NCBI GenBank assembly: GCA_039111635.1
Contig: JBCAQO010000004.1
Span: 310,001 to 374,000 of the forward strand
Source of the DNA: Heterobasidion occidentale
Taxonomy: Eukaryota > Basidiomycota > Agaricomycetes > Russulales > Bondarzewiaceae
Length of the DNA stretch: 64,000 nucleotides
Reading direction: 5' to 3'
The notes below the pieces were generated by a model. That model had not been told where the DNA came from. It saw nothing but the letters and a program-made list of their open reading frames with translations, and searched no databases. Positions 1-11,773 of the stretch are shown one piece after another (position 1 is the stretch's first letter; the number at the start of each line of letters is the position of its first letter). The translations under genes and the position numbers were made by a program.

Positions 1-1860
1 TCGCCGTGAGCGCTACTAGTCACTTTGCGCTGGGTAAGCAGCTTATCACAGTCACCACTAGTATCGGCCATAAGCACAGCGTCAAGCCTCAACAGTGATC
101 ACGACCAATACAACATGCACAGTGCAGCATGATGTCTCCTCATCGTGATCCGATATGTTTGATGTTCTTCGGATCCGATTTAGATATATCGTTATTGGTG
201 TCCGCATCTATGGTTGCTGATTGATATAGCGGATAGTGAGCGGCGCTGGCTCGGGCTTCCATACACAAGGGTCAACCCGAACCAGGAAGCATTTGTTGAA
301 TGACGGAAGATCGACGTTGCAGGGAAGCTCTTGGTAAGTGCCCATTCTGGGAGACGCGTAGCCATCTCATTTCATTGCTTCATTCATGATCTTCTTCTAA
401 AAACCTTTGGACCTGTTTATGATTACAATCCGTTGGGCACTGCTGAATCAAAGAGTCACCTAACACCGAATGATGAACATACATCTACAAAGACACATCA
501 TCAAACGCTCTACCAGCCGTCTTCGGCATGTAGCACTCTTCCTTGGAACTGGGGTTTTCATTTTTTTATCGAGAGGATCGCTGCCGGTCCGTCTGTCTTG
601 ATTCGAATCTCATCCTAGCCGGTGGACATCATTCAATTTGAGGAAACTGCTTTGGACCCTGCTGTGCGTCCGCTGGCGACACGAAATCTAACGACGATGG
701 GAAGCCAAGCATCAGTTTTGACCTGTGATCACATCTGCAAAGGTATGCAGCCTGATCGCTTTTCTGACCGCCGTAACGGTGAGGCAGAGCAAGTGCCTGC
801 TCAGCTTGAGCATGCCGATACTACAGACCATGCGCTTCGATCTAACGCGGTATCCGCGAACTTAAGAAAGAGAGCTTACGATTGCGATCCAGATAGAGGC
901 TTTCGAGCCCCACACCTCCGCATTGTTCCTGTCCAAGGCCGATCGTCATCGCGTGGGGAGAAGCCCCAACACAAGTTTGAGAGGGCCGCATGACCCAGGA
1001 CAAGTCAATGATCGTACCGGCTCTTGCGCGCATAAGGCATCCTCGGAAGTAACAGCTCTCTGATCTCCAGAGGCTTGGGACGCTTAGGTAAATGTATCTA
1101 CATGAACTTTTCGAGTCAGGCGCAAGCGCGAAGACAGGGGAATATGTTCATTCTTGAGGTTTTGGACCAAGCAGCTGCTGTATGCTCACGAAGGAGGCTC
1201 GATGCAGAAATCGCAGATGTTATAAGGGGCCAGTGCTGCTCTGTATCAGTCTTGAGTGCGATCCTGCGAAAAGGGATAAGAAAGAAAGAAGGAATGTATG
1301 CGTCTTTACGAAACAAAACCAACTTAGGTTAGGAGTAACGACATCGCACTAGACATCCTAATGGTCTATATGGTAGCATATTGGGGTATAACGAAGTGAG
1401 AAACTTCGTACCTACTGACTTCTTTTTATACTGCTCACGACAGGGTGCTGGGCAGAAAGGACAAAGAGATAATCAATGCTGTGCTAGCTCATGCCACCGA
1501 CTGCAAGAGGGCCTTGGGCGGTACGGGACTCAGGTAAGAAACGAGGTGGACTTTCCTCGACGAGAAGGGACTGATTCGCTGATCGATAGCAGTGCATCTA
1601 GATATGATTGTCTACCACTGCAGGGAGTAGATCGACTTGTTGCACGAGCGCTCAACGTTCAGAGGTTCACGAACGAACGGGCGCTTGCCCCCAAAAGTAA
1701 CTAGGACATATGCATATTGTATCAGCTGCGAACAGATTCGAGACATTGTAGCTTACCACCCGCTGTTTCAATATAGTAGAACAGATTCCGGGGCCTGAGC
1801 ATCGAGTCTCTCTGCCTCAGCGCCTATACTCCCGTACTAATGTAAATCGTGCAATAATTA
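1..1860. other. Left-end stretch without a recognisable gene
   Basis: Only short unrelated ORFs (the longest about 120 codons) occur on either strand. None shows a known motif, a convincing codon pattern or a consistent splice chain. The last part probably carries the 3' UTR of RAD18. No repeats or transposon ends were seen. Confidence 0.6.
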
Positions 1861-3444
1861 TTATGCATCAGGCTGTTCGCCTTCTTTCAAATCGCTACGA
1901 GACCCATTAGGTTCGCTGACAGATATATTTATAGGTGGGGATTTATCGGGCGCCTTCGGGCGTGCTTGTTCAATGAGGGTATTGAAATGTGCTTTGTTTT
2001 GTTTCTGAGAATACGATGAACATTAGTACGTAGATTGCAAATAATGCAATCAACAAGGGTCGCACACCTGATATTGAACAACGTCCTTGACAATCTCCTT
2101 TCCGCCCTTCTTTTGATCGTTGTGTCTCTCGTCCCACTGCTTCATGCTTGCACGCAGTTCGGAGACGCGCTTTCGATGTTGTTCCCCTCGGTCTAGGTTG
2201 GCGTTGTAGACATAGACCCATCTGGATGTTTCATCAGTCGAATCTCTGAAAGTAGGTTTTGATAACAGACGCTTACCGCTGATGCCGTGCAACAAGAACG
2301 TTGCGCTCACCAGAAGTCGATAGTCCGGACTGAGCTAGGAGATCACGAATTTGTTTGTCTTTGAGGACGGCATAGGAAACCTTCGGCAATGGTGACATGG
2401 TCAAGTCAGAATCTTTTGCGGTAGCTTTGCCCCTATACGTTGACATCGCTGATAAGCGGTCGTACAGCAAGGGTAGACGTTAGATACCGAATGCTCACTT
2501 TCCCTTTGTATTACCCTTGTCCGCTGGCACTCCGTTCAAGATCTTAGACCACGCGGTCTTCTGTGCCGTCTTCGGTTTCATTCGTGGAGAAGTAACTGTA
2601 TTAGATGTGGGCGACAACCTACATCCACCGTCGATGTGTTGATTAATCACACTAAAGGGGACTTGTTTGGCGCAAACAGGACAGTCCACAAGAGGTATAT
2701 CTAGAAAAACTCGAATTAGTTAGTATCCATATACAGATTCAGAGACATTCGATCTACCTGCGGGACGTGACGAAGAACTAGGCACTCCGTTGGAGGTTAC
2801 TAGATCGTTATGGTTGCCATGTCTAATTTTGGCTTTCGAGCGTTCAGTGGAATTCGATCTAAGCAGCTCATCTTCACTTCCAAGCCTCTCGATATCTGAA
2901 CTGCCTGCAAATCTATCGGCACTCAATTTTCGCTTTTTGGCTGGACGCGTGCCACCCTCAACAGTATCGTCACTAGATTGTTGGGTCCTCGACTCTTCTT
3001 CCTTGGACCAATGCAGTACAAATGATCTGACGGATATTGTAGAAGCCTTGAGGAAGAGCACACGACCATCAGATAGAGTGACACACTCACCTCGCCTTGT
3101 TCCAAGCCGCAACGACCTCCTCCATATACAGATTTGCCCTCAACTGCGTGTCATTGGCCGGTTTCCTGCAGGTGGGGCACTCTGCCTTGTCAGCCATCGC
3201 GCACCGAATGCACTAATTTGCGCGTGAGACGCGTTCTTTAGGTTCCAGATAATTGAAGGCACACCAGAGAGCAGAAGCAATGGCCGCATGCTAAGATAAC
3301 AGGGGCCTCATACAGCTCGGAGCAGATCTTGCAGCGCAGCGCGCTGTCCAGTTCTCGGAGGCCTGGGGCAACAGAATGTGGAGGAAAGTCAGAGGGATCT
3401 TGGATGTCCGAGTTGAGAAGATCCCCAACATTGTTGTTCACCAT
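1861..3444 (-). CDS. RAD18: Postreplication repair E3 ubiquitin ligase Rad18
   Basis: Rad18 pairs with the Rad6 E2 enzyme and monoubiquitinates PCNA at stalled forks in the nucleus. The parts appear in the family order. An N-terminal C3HC4 RING starts LRCKICSELYEAPVIL and continues GHCFCSL-CIRC and CPTCRKP. A Lys/Ser-rich linker follows (PAKKRKL, a likely nuclear signal). Next come a UBZ zinc finger (CPVC...INQHIDGGC), a SAP-like segment (KVSYAVLKDKQIRDLL) and a C-terminal helix (KAHFNTLIEQAR) as in Rad6-binding tails. I use the ATG at 3444 because the ORF upstream opens only at a TTG. About seven exons join in phase; intron 1 (3264-3213) splits the RING between CFCSL and CIRC. The stop is TAA at 1863-1861. 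Domain order leaves little doubt; exon borders near the C-terminus are less certain. Confidence 0.9.
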
Positions 3445-4837
3445 CAAGTCAAAAAGAAATGCCAGCGGGTCGATATTGCAAAAGTTCAAGAAAGGGGCGT
3501 GCTTAAACGCTTAGTCATCGTCGCGAGCAGTCACAGAGAGTCGAAAAGTCACATGGACAGTGACCGTGATCATCGAAGTCAGTTTCCCGAAGGTAGCGAT
3601 CCTGCTTCAACGTTTCAACCTCCAACGCAGGAATCCGTATCAGACCTTTCAGTGCCTGTTCGGTGAACACTCGAAGCTGGAAATTTATGAAATGGCCTCC
3701 TTGTCTGCGCCACGTCTACCCAAATTTTTCTCGACAGAAAGTGTATGTAGATAAAAGGAGATAAAAGAGAAAGGCATGACCAGAGATCGACGACCAACGA
3801 ATGGAATGAACAACAGTGGCAGTGTGTAACTGCCAAATCTCAAAGGCCAACAAACACCTTCCCAAACACATTCATTGACTAACCTGGAACGTACGGCATC
3901 TATTAAAGACGATAGATGGAACATTACCCGACCGAGACTTGAACCCTGTACTGATGAGAAGTTCTTCAACCTGTCAGACTGGCGAAGAGAGAGAACGAGT
4001 AACTGCAAACAAATTAGGAACACAAGAACTTTAGGATTGCTGAAGCGCTGAATACTGAAGGAATATGTGGGCGAACATAATGTCCCCCGGGTATGCACGG
4101 ACCGACTCGCCTGACAGGTTGTATAACATAACCAGCGGCTCTGCGCGTTATCTGGTGTTACCTATCATGAACAAAAAACGCACCATTGACAATCACAATC
4201 GCGATGCCCTCAGCCGAAGTTATCAGGCGCCCAGAGCCCACACTCAAATCCACAGAACCTCCAAAACAAGATTTGATTGTAGGAGGACGACCCATATAGC
4301 CTTCCTTCCTGCTTTGAAAGGAGACACGGACGCTGACATCACGGAACGTCCTGACATGCTATGGGAGTGTTCAATAGACGCGACACGACTGAGTCAGGTG
4401 GCTCTCTGCACCACGGTGGCATCCCTGGAAGGAAAATTTAAGCAAGGGCCATGGCTATCATGTGCCGTTTACAAGGAGAGGGCAAAGACTGAGAAGATGT
4501 GACGAAATGTGCTTGACACGACTTGAAGCTTGAAGCTTTGGGAAGCTTTGGGACCGTCGGGAAGTTACCGTCCGTTCAAGACAGCTCTTGTACTACGCCT
4601 GAGAGTAAATCCATCATGCATAAAATCTGCGAACTAGCCGGATGACCTAACACTGACAGCAGTGTATGGATGAAGTCAAACAGAGGATGCACGCGTGAGC
4701 AGGCGTGAGCGTCTGTTTGGCGCTCAGACGAATCTCAGCCAGAAATAGGCGCCTGCAGAAGCTTTATAGATGGACACCTAGCATCTCATTATCACTTATT
4801 CAATCTCTCTCCCTTCCGGGTGCCAGCGCTCTCTGCC
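3445..4837. other. Intergenic region, no gene seen
   Basis: No ORF here has a recognisable product. Around 3930-4010 the minus strand has a B-box-like GGTTCAAGTCT and a partly pairing acceptor-like stem, but no acceptable anticodon arm. A short direct repeat of GAAGCTT/GGGAAGCTTT units lies at about 4525-4552. The right end should hold the promoter of the next plus-strand gene. Confidence 0.5.
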
Positions 4838-6088
4838 ATGCCGCCCGCCGCCCTTGCACCCATTTTTGCTGTATATAAATACGCCCTGACGCCCGTAGGG
4901 CCCCTCGCTTGGCTCGGTGCACCCATATCTGCACTGGACCTCGCCGCTGCCTTCCGGCTCGCGGTAGTTCTTCGACAACTACGTGAGGCCTTCCACCGGG
5001 AGTATGCATCCAGCACCAGTGCCACGGCAAACGGCGATCACGCTCAGAGAGCGCGCCCTGCTATAGAGAGCCGAGCTCGGACGCGCGACTTTGCCACGAC
5101 GCTCGTCATGGTTTACGGCGGCGAGGCAGTTGTTGGTGTGTCTCCTGCGCGTCTTGATTCGATTGGCTGATCTAGACTATGATTATTCTCTGTCTGCGTG
5201 TTTCTTTTGACTGTGTCTCTGCGTATGCCTGCGATAGCCCCTTGGCTAGGCATTCAACCCTCATTCATGCTGTCCGGCACGATACCTGCACTGTATCTCG
5301 GCGCGGAATTCCTCGTCGACTTTCTCCCATCTGTACCCTTTCCTTCCATTCACAACGAGGCTCCTCTTGCGGTTCTAGACGCGTTCACTCGTGCTACCTT
5401 ACTGTGCAACATCGTACCCACCGTCGTCACAAGCCACGTCTCGCCTGTCGTGTCTTCATCCCCTTGGACTCTGTTGGTTACTGCACTGGTGTGTATCAAC
5501 ACATGCCATCACGTTGATCTTCTTTCGTCTTATTTGCCTCTGTCTCGATTCTCAAAACTTATTCATCTCGTCATCTCACTAGATAATGGCCAACGGCGGT
5601 CCCTTGTTCACCAATGCTCTTTCCCTTCTACACCCTACTCCTATAGGCCTTACGACTCCACCAGAGCTCCTGCCATACGGATGGACCGCAACTGACCTTT
5701 GGGTTGCGCCCTTGGTTACTGGCCTTTATGCCACATTGACGCATGCCCAACCATTTTTCGCTCTTTTGCACGAGCTTCTTTACACAGTTCTATCACCTGT
5801 CGGGTTGGCTAGTTTCAATGGACGCAAGGAGCTGCAGCCGGTAGATCCCGACACTGCTAGGGCGGTGTGTGTTTTGGTTATTGGCTCCCTTTTTGTCACA
5901 CGCGCGGTCAAGACGTTCGGTGGAGCGTCGATTTGGACGACGCCTGGTAGAACTGTCGGCGGAACGGTGGTGCAAAAGAGTACGGTGAACGGTATGTTTA
6001 ACCCTCAAGCTTTGTTCTCTGGGATTCTTTGCGAGCTGCTGATTCGCACTCTTCAACAGGGGGTGCGAAAAAGACCAAAACACAGTAA
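4838..6088 (+). CDS. Multi-pass membrane protein of unknown function
   Basis: Four exons (4838-5135, 5238-5488, 5583-5991, 6060-6088) join in phase with GT-AG borders. The product is about 328 residues and strongly hydrophobic. The first exon holds LAPIFAVYKYALTPVGPLAWL and ends GGEAVV. Exon 2 gives APWLGIQPSF and a helix around LLVTALI. Exon 3 has several further helices (LWVAPLVTGLYATL, AVCVLVIGSLFVTRAV). The last exon ends GAKKTKTQ, a lysine-rich cytosolic-looking tail that resembles but does not match a KKxx retrieval signal. The start is the first ATG in frame; the ORF upstream opens only at a GTG. I do not recognise the family. A channel or ER membrane role would be a guess from topology alone. 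Confidence 0.7.
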
Positions 6089-6443
6089 TTCATTGCGCTA
6101 GTCTGGATTTAATCTCGTGTAGGAAACCATGGTGTATATTTTTGGCTTCGCTTTATCTGAGGGTCCTTTTCTTGATTATTTTGAGCGCGATGTCCGAGTC
6201 TAGAGGTAGTACATAAACCTATCAGGCCTTTCTGCCAGACTTCGGCACGTACTGGCCTCGTATCCTGCGTTCTTTGGAGTAAACCTGAATATCTGAATAT
6301 TGCACTTTCATTTTGCAAGATGTCACAAATTTGTTGAACTCGCACGCGTGATGTAATCACGTCACGTACTCGAATGCGGTGACCACAGGTGCATTACTAC
6401 TACCGTCAAGACTCCCTGTACTCAAACCCCTTCGCTTGACCAA
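6089..6443. other. Short intergenic spacer
   Basis: This spacer lies between two plus-strand genes. It should contain the 3' UTR of the membrane-protein gene and the EMC4 promoter. No specific motif was identified. Confidence 0.5.
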
Positions 6444-7207
6444 ATGCCAACGACGTTGGATTATGCCTCTCTGGAAAACTCTAGGTAGGCAGCGTGCTAT
6501 TGTCATATTGGAACTTACTGATGCATAAGCTTGTCACAGATGGCGCAATCTCCCTCCTCCCCCAGGTTTCTCCTCACTCGCCTTGGTGTGTAGCACTCAC
6601 TTCCATCATTCCTTTAGACATCTTTTTACTTGGGTCCTATTTCTTCCATGTCACTCTATCAGGGAAAAGCTGTGAACAAATCTGCTCCTGCTTCCACTGC
6701 CACCAACGCGTCATACGAGGCTTTGAAGGAGAAACGGGCATGGGACTTCGCCATTGCTCCTGCGAAGTCGCTTCCCATGCAGGCGTTCATGCTTTACATG
6801 TCCGGTGGAGGTGTACAGATATTCAGCATGGGTATCGTGGCCATGCTCCTGTTCTCGCCTTTTAAGAACCTTGCTGGGATCAACGCTGGTACGTCACCCT
6901 CGAATGTCATACAATCCCCAAAAGACGAGCCGAAACCTCATACCGCACTATTCCTTGATTGTCAATCTTGGACATAGCATTCGCGCCATTCGCACCCGGG
7001 TCCCCTGCATCGTCACCTTCATCGAAAGCAGACGCGAACTCCCTGACGACGCTTTCGCTGCAAAAACTGGTCTATTTCGCATGCAATCTCCTCACGCTCG
7101 GTCTCGGACTTTGGAAGTGTCGCTCGATGGGCCTGCTTCCCACTGGAACTGGCGATTGGCTAGCGTTCGAGAGTCGAGGCGTGCCGCCTGAGTTGACGCT
7201 ATTGTAA
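6444..7207 (+). CDS. EMC4: ER membrane protein complex subunit 4
   Basis: EMC4 (TMEM85) is a small two-helix subunit of the ER membrane complex, which inserts tail-anchored and multi-pass proteins. Four exons (6444-6484, 6540-6585, 6663-6888, 6978-7207) join in phase. The N-terminus runs [20 protein letters not shown]. The family core follows: [23 protein letters not shown] with the first membrane helix [18 protein letters not shown]. The last exon carries [29 protein letters not shown] and a short tail around GDWLAF. Length (about 180 residues) and the two helices match the family. Exon 2 was placed using the donor at 6586, which keeps phase; a donor 23 nt earlier would break the frame. Confidence 0.92.
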
Positions 7208-7591
7208 TGTTCATATGTTCCCTTGGACGCCGAGTGAAGGTTCAATTGTATGTTTTGAGGCCTAATTTATTTTCAACGCTGTTCTGCATAGAATCAAGCT
7301 TTCTGGACTATCAATCCAGACGACAAGTGATTATATCCAACTCGGGGCTGAAGCTGAAGCACTGAAAGCAATAGACCACAGACAAAGAAGCTATTTCTTG
7401 CGGTGAACATATTCATATTTCGTTTCTGACCTTTCATGGTGACTATGAGTGAGTTTGACAGAGCATTTGTCCGGGTGTCTATGAAGATTCAGCTTCTTTA
7501 TTAACGAGCCGTACATGCGATTGCCCCAATAAATGACCTAAAATAATATTAAGATGGACGATGATAGCCACGGGCCTTGCCAACCTAGCAA

Positions 7592-8513
7592 CTACCATGA
7601 CCAGGGAATTTGGCGAAGCTGCTCCAACATTGCATCGTCTGTTCGAATGAAGGTTGCGTTCACGCGTGGGATGCGCGTAAGAAAAGACATGTTGAAACGA
7701 TCGCTCAATCCTGAGTGGTCCAAGGTTGTGAACGCTTCTCGCGCAGTCACTGTGCGAGGGATAGGCCAGAGGGTTGCCTGTGTCTATAGATCGGGGAGAA
7801 GAATAGACATCCAAGTAAGAAGGCATCCCATGGAACACGGGTGTGTCGAATACACTTACGCTGGGCGGAAGTCGTAAATATTGAGTAGGATTGAGTGCTG
7901 TATCTTGATCTCGATATCTGTCGTGAAACGCGACGTCGAGGGTAAACATGCCGAGGTACTTGGCCATTCTCCTGAGAGCCGTTGGCACCTGTATGAATAC
8001 GTTGACAGCCCTGCCACCGCCGGGTCTTGTCGGCTTTAAAGAGCAAACGGACATAGGCCTCCGTTGTGACGACGAGGATATGGGCTTGAGACGAAGATAC
8101 GACGGATAAAGACCCGTCGTGGTAGCGGTATTCGGGACTTGGAAGGTGGCAGATGCGCTGATAGCGTCGAAAATATAGCCTGCCAGCGGGAAGAAAAACC
8201 CGTCTTTCCCGGAGCGGAGACTCGCGAATGGGAGTATATCGGAAGGCGTGATGACCAGAACTGTCGGAGCAGAAGGATGTCGCAACTTCTGGGGAGAGAA
8301 AATTACGCGTCAGACGCGTCTAACGGGAGGGAACAGAAGACGACGTACGTTGTATGTGCGGATGCATTCTAGAGGGAAGATTACCGCGCCATTTGAATGT
8401 GAGACAGGTGGAGCGTGCGGCTGGGGTGGCCAACCGAAGACACGCTCTGTATCTTCGCGTTCATATGGATGAACGCGTTGAGCGCGTTTCTGTGAGGACC
8501 GAGCTGGAGACAT
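7592..8513 (-). CDS. Hypothetical protein, unresolved model
   Basis: An ATG at 8513 opens a frame (MSPARSSQKRAQRVHPYERE) that runs to a donor GTACGT at 8348 and resumes in phase at 8288 (KLRHPSAPTVLVITPSDILP). A strong GTAAGT donor at about 7864 and a CTATAG acceptor would join LRLPPS to a protein-like tail (REAFTTLDHSGLSDRFNMSF) ending PWSW before a TAG at 7594-7592. Between 8150 and 7950 two frames look about equally coding, so one more intron may be missing. Without splicing, the ORF reads on to 7479. I recognise no family. Confidence 0.4.
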
Positions 8514-9173
8514 CACTCGTGAAGTCTTGAGTCTTGTTGAGGTGTAAAGCGACAAGGAGATATCAGTTGGCGAGAAGACGATGCGGCTTGGGAAGGCAGT
8601 TGTGGCATTCAGTGGCGCGCTGAAGAAGGTCAAGGTATATGGCGAAACAAAGGGAAACGCGTCAATTTAAATGTCAGACGGTGCTGTGGCCCGAAAACGT
8701 GACTTCAAGGCCGTCCTTTGTTGTGGCTATAATAATTGAAACGTCTGCAATGGATCACAACATGTGTAGTTGTCACGATTTCGAGACCAAGGAACCGGTG
8801 CAAGAGAATGTGCAAGGGAATGAGAAAACATTGCGACGCAATCTTGATTCAATGGAGATGCGATTCCTCTCTGGGTATGGTTTACTTTTGCATCCTCGAG
8901 TGATTGTCGATTGCCAGGGAAGATATAGCTTTGCTTAAGAACGAGTTGTCAGTAAGAATTGACGCGCATGCCAAGCCCTTGGGGAAGCCTCGCGAACCCT
9001 GCTCACAATGCACATAAGTTGACAGCAAAATACAGTAACATGGTCGTCTAAAGGATGAAACAAAAATCAGGCCCGGAAGATACGGTGACACACTTGAATC
9101 CGTACATGCAATTACATCCATTTTGATCAAATGTTCTGATAGGTATATCGAGAAACGAGGACATTTCGCGGCT
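8514..9173. other. Intergenic region, no gene seen
   Basis: A 99-codon plus-strand ORF (8639-8938) has no recognisable content or initiation context. The right end should hold the 3' UTR of the senescence-domain gene. Confidence 0.5.
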
Positions 9174-10754
9174 TCACTTGCCTTCAACACCTGCTGTTGC
9201 ATTCCGCATTTTCCCTTTGACCCATGCTTTTGCTGCAGTCTTCACAATCGCACGTCGGCCCATACCCGTCACATCCACGTACACAAGGACAACATTCCGT
9301 GCTGCGCCTGCAGCAATGTTCACATTACCGCCTACCTCGGCACCGTACTTATGCGTAACGGCAGCGCTCAGGGCAGACGAGCTAGCGTCAACAAGGCGAA
9401 CAGAAGAAGTGGAGAGGGTGGAGAGGAGAATGCCAGCGGAGAGAGCGAGAGAGGTGCGCGTGCTCACGGGTGAACGGTTCACACGAGGCGTGGGTGCTGG
9501 GGATGGCGATGGTGACGAGGAGATGGTGGAAGGTGATTTACGTAGCGGAAGCGGAATTTCAGCGGCGTTTCCATGATAAGCGGTATATGGGAGTGGAGAG
9601 GGCTGAAGTTGGCTTGTCGTTGATCCGGCTTTAGAACTGACCCGTGGGGGTAAAGGAGGCTTATAGCCCGAAGGAATGCTGCTGGATGAGGGTGTCGACG
9701 TCCCCGAAGCTCTACCCTTGCCCTTATCGGAACCGCCGACAACGCGGTGGATCATTCCTTCTACCATGCCTGCCGTTTTGCTGCTCACCTTCACGGCCTG
9801 GCCGCTTAGGGCATGAATTCGGGTCAGATGCTTGCGGGTATTGGGGGACTGCAGAAGAAGAAGGGTACGCGAAGGTTGTGGAGAAGCAGTTCCAGATCCA
9901 GGTGCGGTGGTGGACGGGGTGGCATGAGGCGACGGGGTGGAGTTTGCTATGTAGTAGCTTGATGCCGAGTTCATTGCAGACGTGAGCAGGGTCGTCGTCC
10001 CGGATATAACATGGCTGTGAGAAAATGTCAGCGTCATCATTCATAGAAATGAATGAAAGCCAGTCAGGTACCTGGCAAATACGGCCCCCTTCATCATCCA
10101 ATCCCTATCTTCAGGTGGTACGGTCCGCACAAGCACTTCCTGGCCTGTCCAGTCCCCCGCGCCTTCCACGCCCTCTGGCAGCTCGACAATTACAGGATCG
10201 TTCTCGTGACCCTTCTCTCGCAGCATGGGATCTTCGCGCACAGAGATGGTATTATCCAAAGCGCCGATGACTTCGCCATTATTCTCGTCCACGAGTATGA
10301 ACCTTCCCCGCAGATCCTCTTCCTTCCCATCGGTGGCCTGAGCATCGGCTGCCGGAGAGGCAATGTTGAAATCCCCACGAAAGTCTCCGTACTCGGCTAA
10401 GACGCTATGAAAAACATCGAGGTCCTCCAATGAGTGGGCGTTACCGGGTGGGGGGATTGATAGGAAGAGTTGAGTTGGTTCATCATGGGTCGCATGGAAA
10501 ATGTACTTGCGCTCGCCCGACGGTAAGACGGTTGCAGTGATGGTGCGCGCGGGATCCAAAAGAACTTCGTATGAGCTGAGGCGAAGGATAAGAAAAGTGT
10601 CGGGAGTTGTAGGGTCGACGACAGACGATGGAGGGAGGGGAAGAGACACATATTCAAGAGCAAGGCTTCCGTTGTATGTGGCATTGCCGGAGGGCAGTAA
10701 GAGAACACAGTTGGGGATGGTGAGGAGAACATAAGCCTCCGGTTCTAAAGACAT
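9174..10754 (-). CDS. Spartin/senescence-domain protein
   Basis: Two exons (10754-10072 and 10014-9174) join AVFA-S-HVISGTTTLL in phase and give about 508 residues. The N-terminal half has a beta-rich domain (AYVLLTIPNCVLLLPSGN, then a stretch ending GEVIGAL). The C-terminal half has the alternating small-residue helices of the plant-senescence/spartin family: SGTTTLLTSAMNSASSYY, HALSGQAVKVSSKTAGMVEG, LALSAGILLSTLSTSSVRLV and KYGAEVGGNVNIAAGAARNV. A Ser/Pro-rich low-complexity linker separates the helix blocks. Relatives (human spartin, plant ERD7) bind lipid droplets, endosomes or membranes under stress; the same role here is inferred. The ATG at 10754 is the first in frame. Confidence 0.85.
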
Positions 10755-11773
10755 GGCTCAGGTAACTGCAGAACGTCTTCCAAACCACTGCAAGAAGTAA
10801 GGAGCAATGGGTTGGGTTGTAAATGTGAGTTGCTGGGTCGCCAAGAAATGTTGCGCATTGGCCATCTTTGAATATTGTTCTGTGGTTCTCAGGATTTCCG
10901 AGCGGTGGAGTCGGCAGTTCCCGGCGCGGCGAGTCAGAGCCTTCTGCGTCTTAGTCGAGGTCAGCACTGGACAGTGGAGACTACTACTGTATCTGCTTCT
11001 TGCTTGTCGTAATCGTTGATTTCCGTGCAAAAAACATGCAACTTGCATCACCGACAACTCCATCCAATTCTTGGATCAGAGCTACGGGTCACCCGCGTTA
11101 CCGCCAGTTTCGGATATATGCGTAACATATCAATGATAACCATATTCCTCTTGTGGGCTCCTGTCATTTTCCCACTGGACAGCACTTACACAAGGAAGAG
11201 TATTCAATTTGTGAGACACCACTGTGTTGGCTCCCTTGACCGCTGAGCTGCGTCCGTTTGGGTTTGAACTTTGCTTCCTTTACAATCTGCTCTATGACAT
11301 TTTTTGTCCCAACGCCGTGGATGTATCAAACTTTCGTCCAGCTAGGCTCATGGACTAGTAAAGGTGTGTAGCGCTTGGGTTTGCGCTAAGCGCCAGACTT
11401 CTTACTCACGCTAACGAGGGTTCCGCACAGGGATAAAGTAAGACCTACCACTTGTAGCTAGTGTGGCACGCATGTCACAGGAGTCATATGGGCGTCTTAC
11501 TTGTCGTGTGGAAGTCACCACAAATGACTTTAGGCTCAGTCATACAAGAGCACTTCTCGTTCTGGTCATTGACACTGGTGAGGATCTCACCTGAAAAGTC
11601 TCACTCAACCAAGTGCAGATGTTGTCGACCATCGAGTCCCGGTACCCACCCGCCCGAAGGTCGCCCGCGGATCGCGCTTGGCTAACCGTGCACTGCCAAC
11701 GTATCCTCATAAATGGGAGCGTGAGCGGACGCGAGCTCACGGGCTAAGTAGTGAAAATATTTCACGCTCGAAT
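10755..11773. other. Intergenic region, no gene seen
   Basis: Only short ORFs lie here. The left part is the likely promoter and 5' UTR of the minus-strand senescence-domain gene. Confidence 0.5.

Noticed and set aside
3445..3489. Longer RAD18 N-terminus (start at 3489)
   Set aside because: That codon is TTG; the first ATG in frame is 3444.
3950..3960. Hammerhead ribozyme core (CTGATGAG)
   Set aside because: The match is short, and the required CGAAA strand and stems are missing.
3925..4012. Functional tRNA on the minus strand
   Set aside because: The T stem has a mismatch and no anticodon arm or plausible anticodon loop could be built.
7479..7591. C-terminal extension of the 8513 gene to the stop at 7479
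   Set aside because: A strong GTAAGT donor and CTATAG acceptor give a more protein-like ending at 7592.
7592..8513. Seipin, from the stretch around LGMFTLDV
   Set aside because: The resemblance is one short motif; flanking membrane helices and the other conserved positions are not seen.
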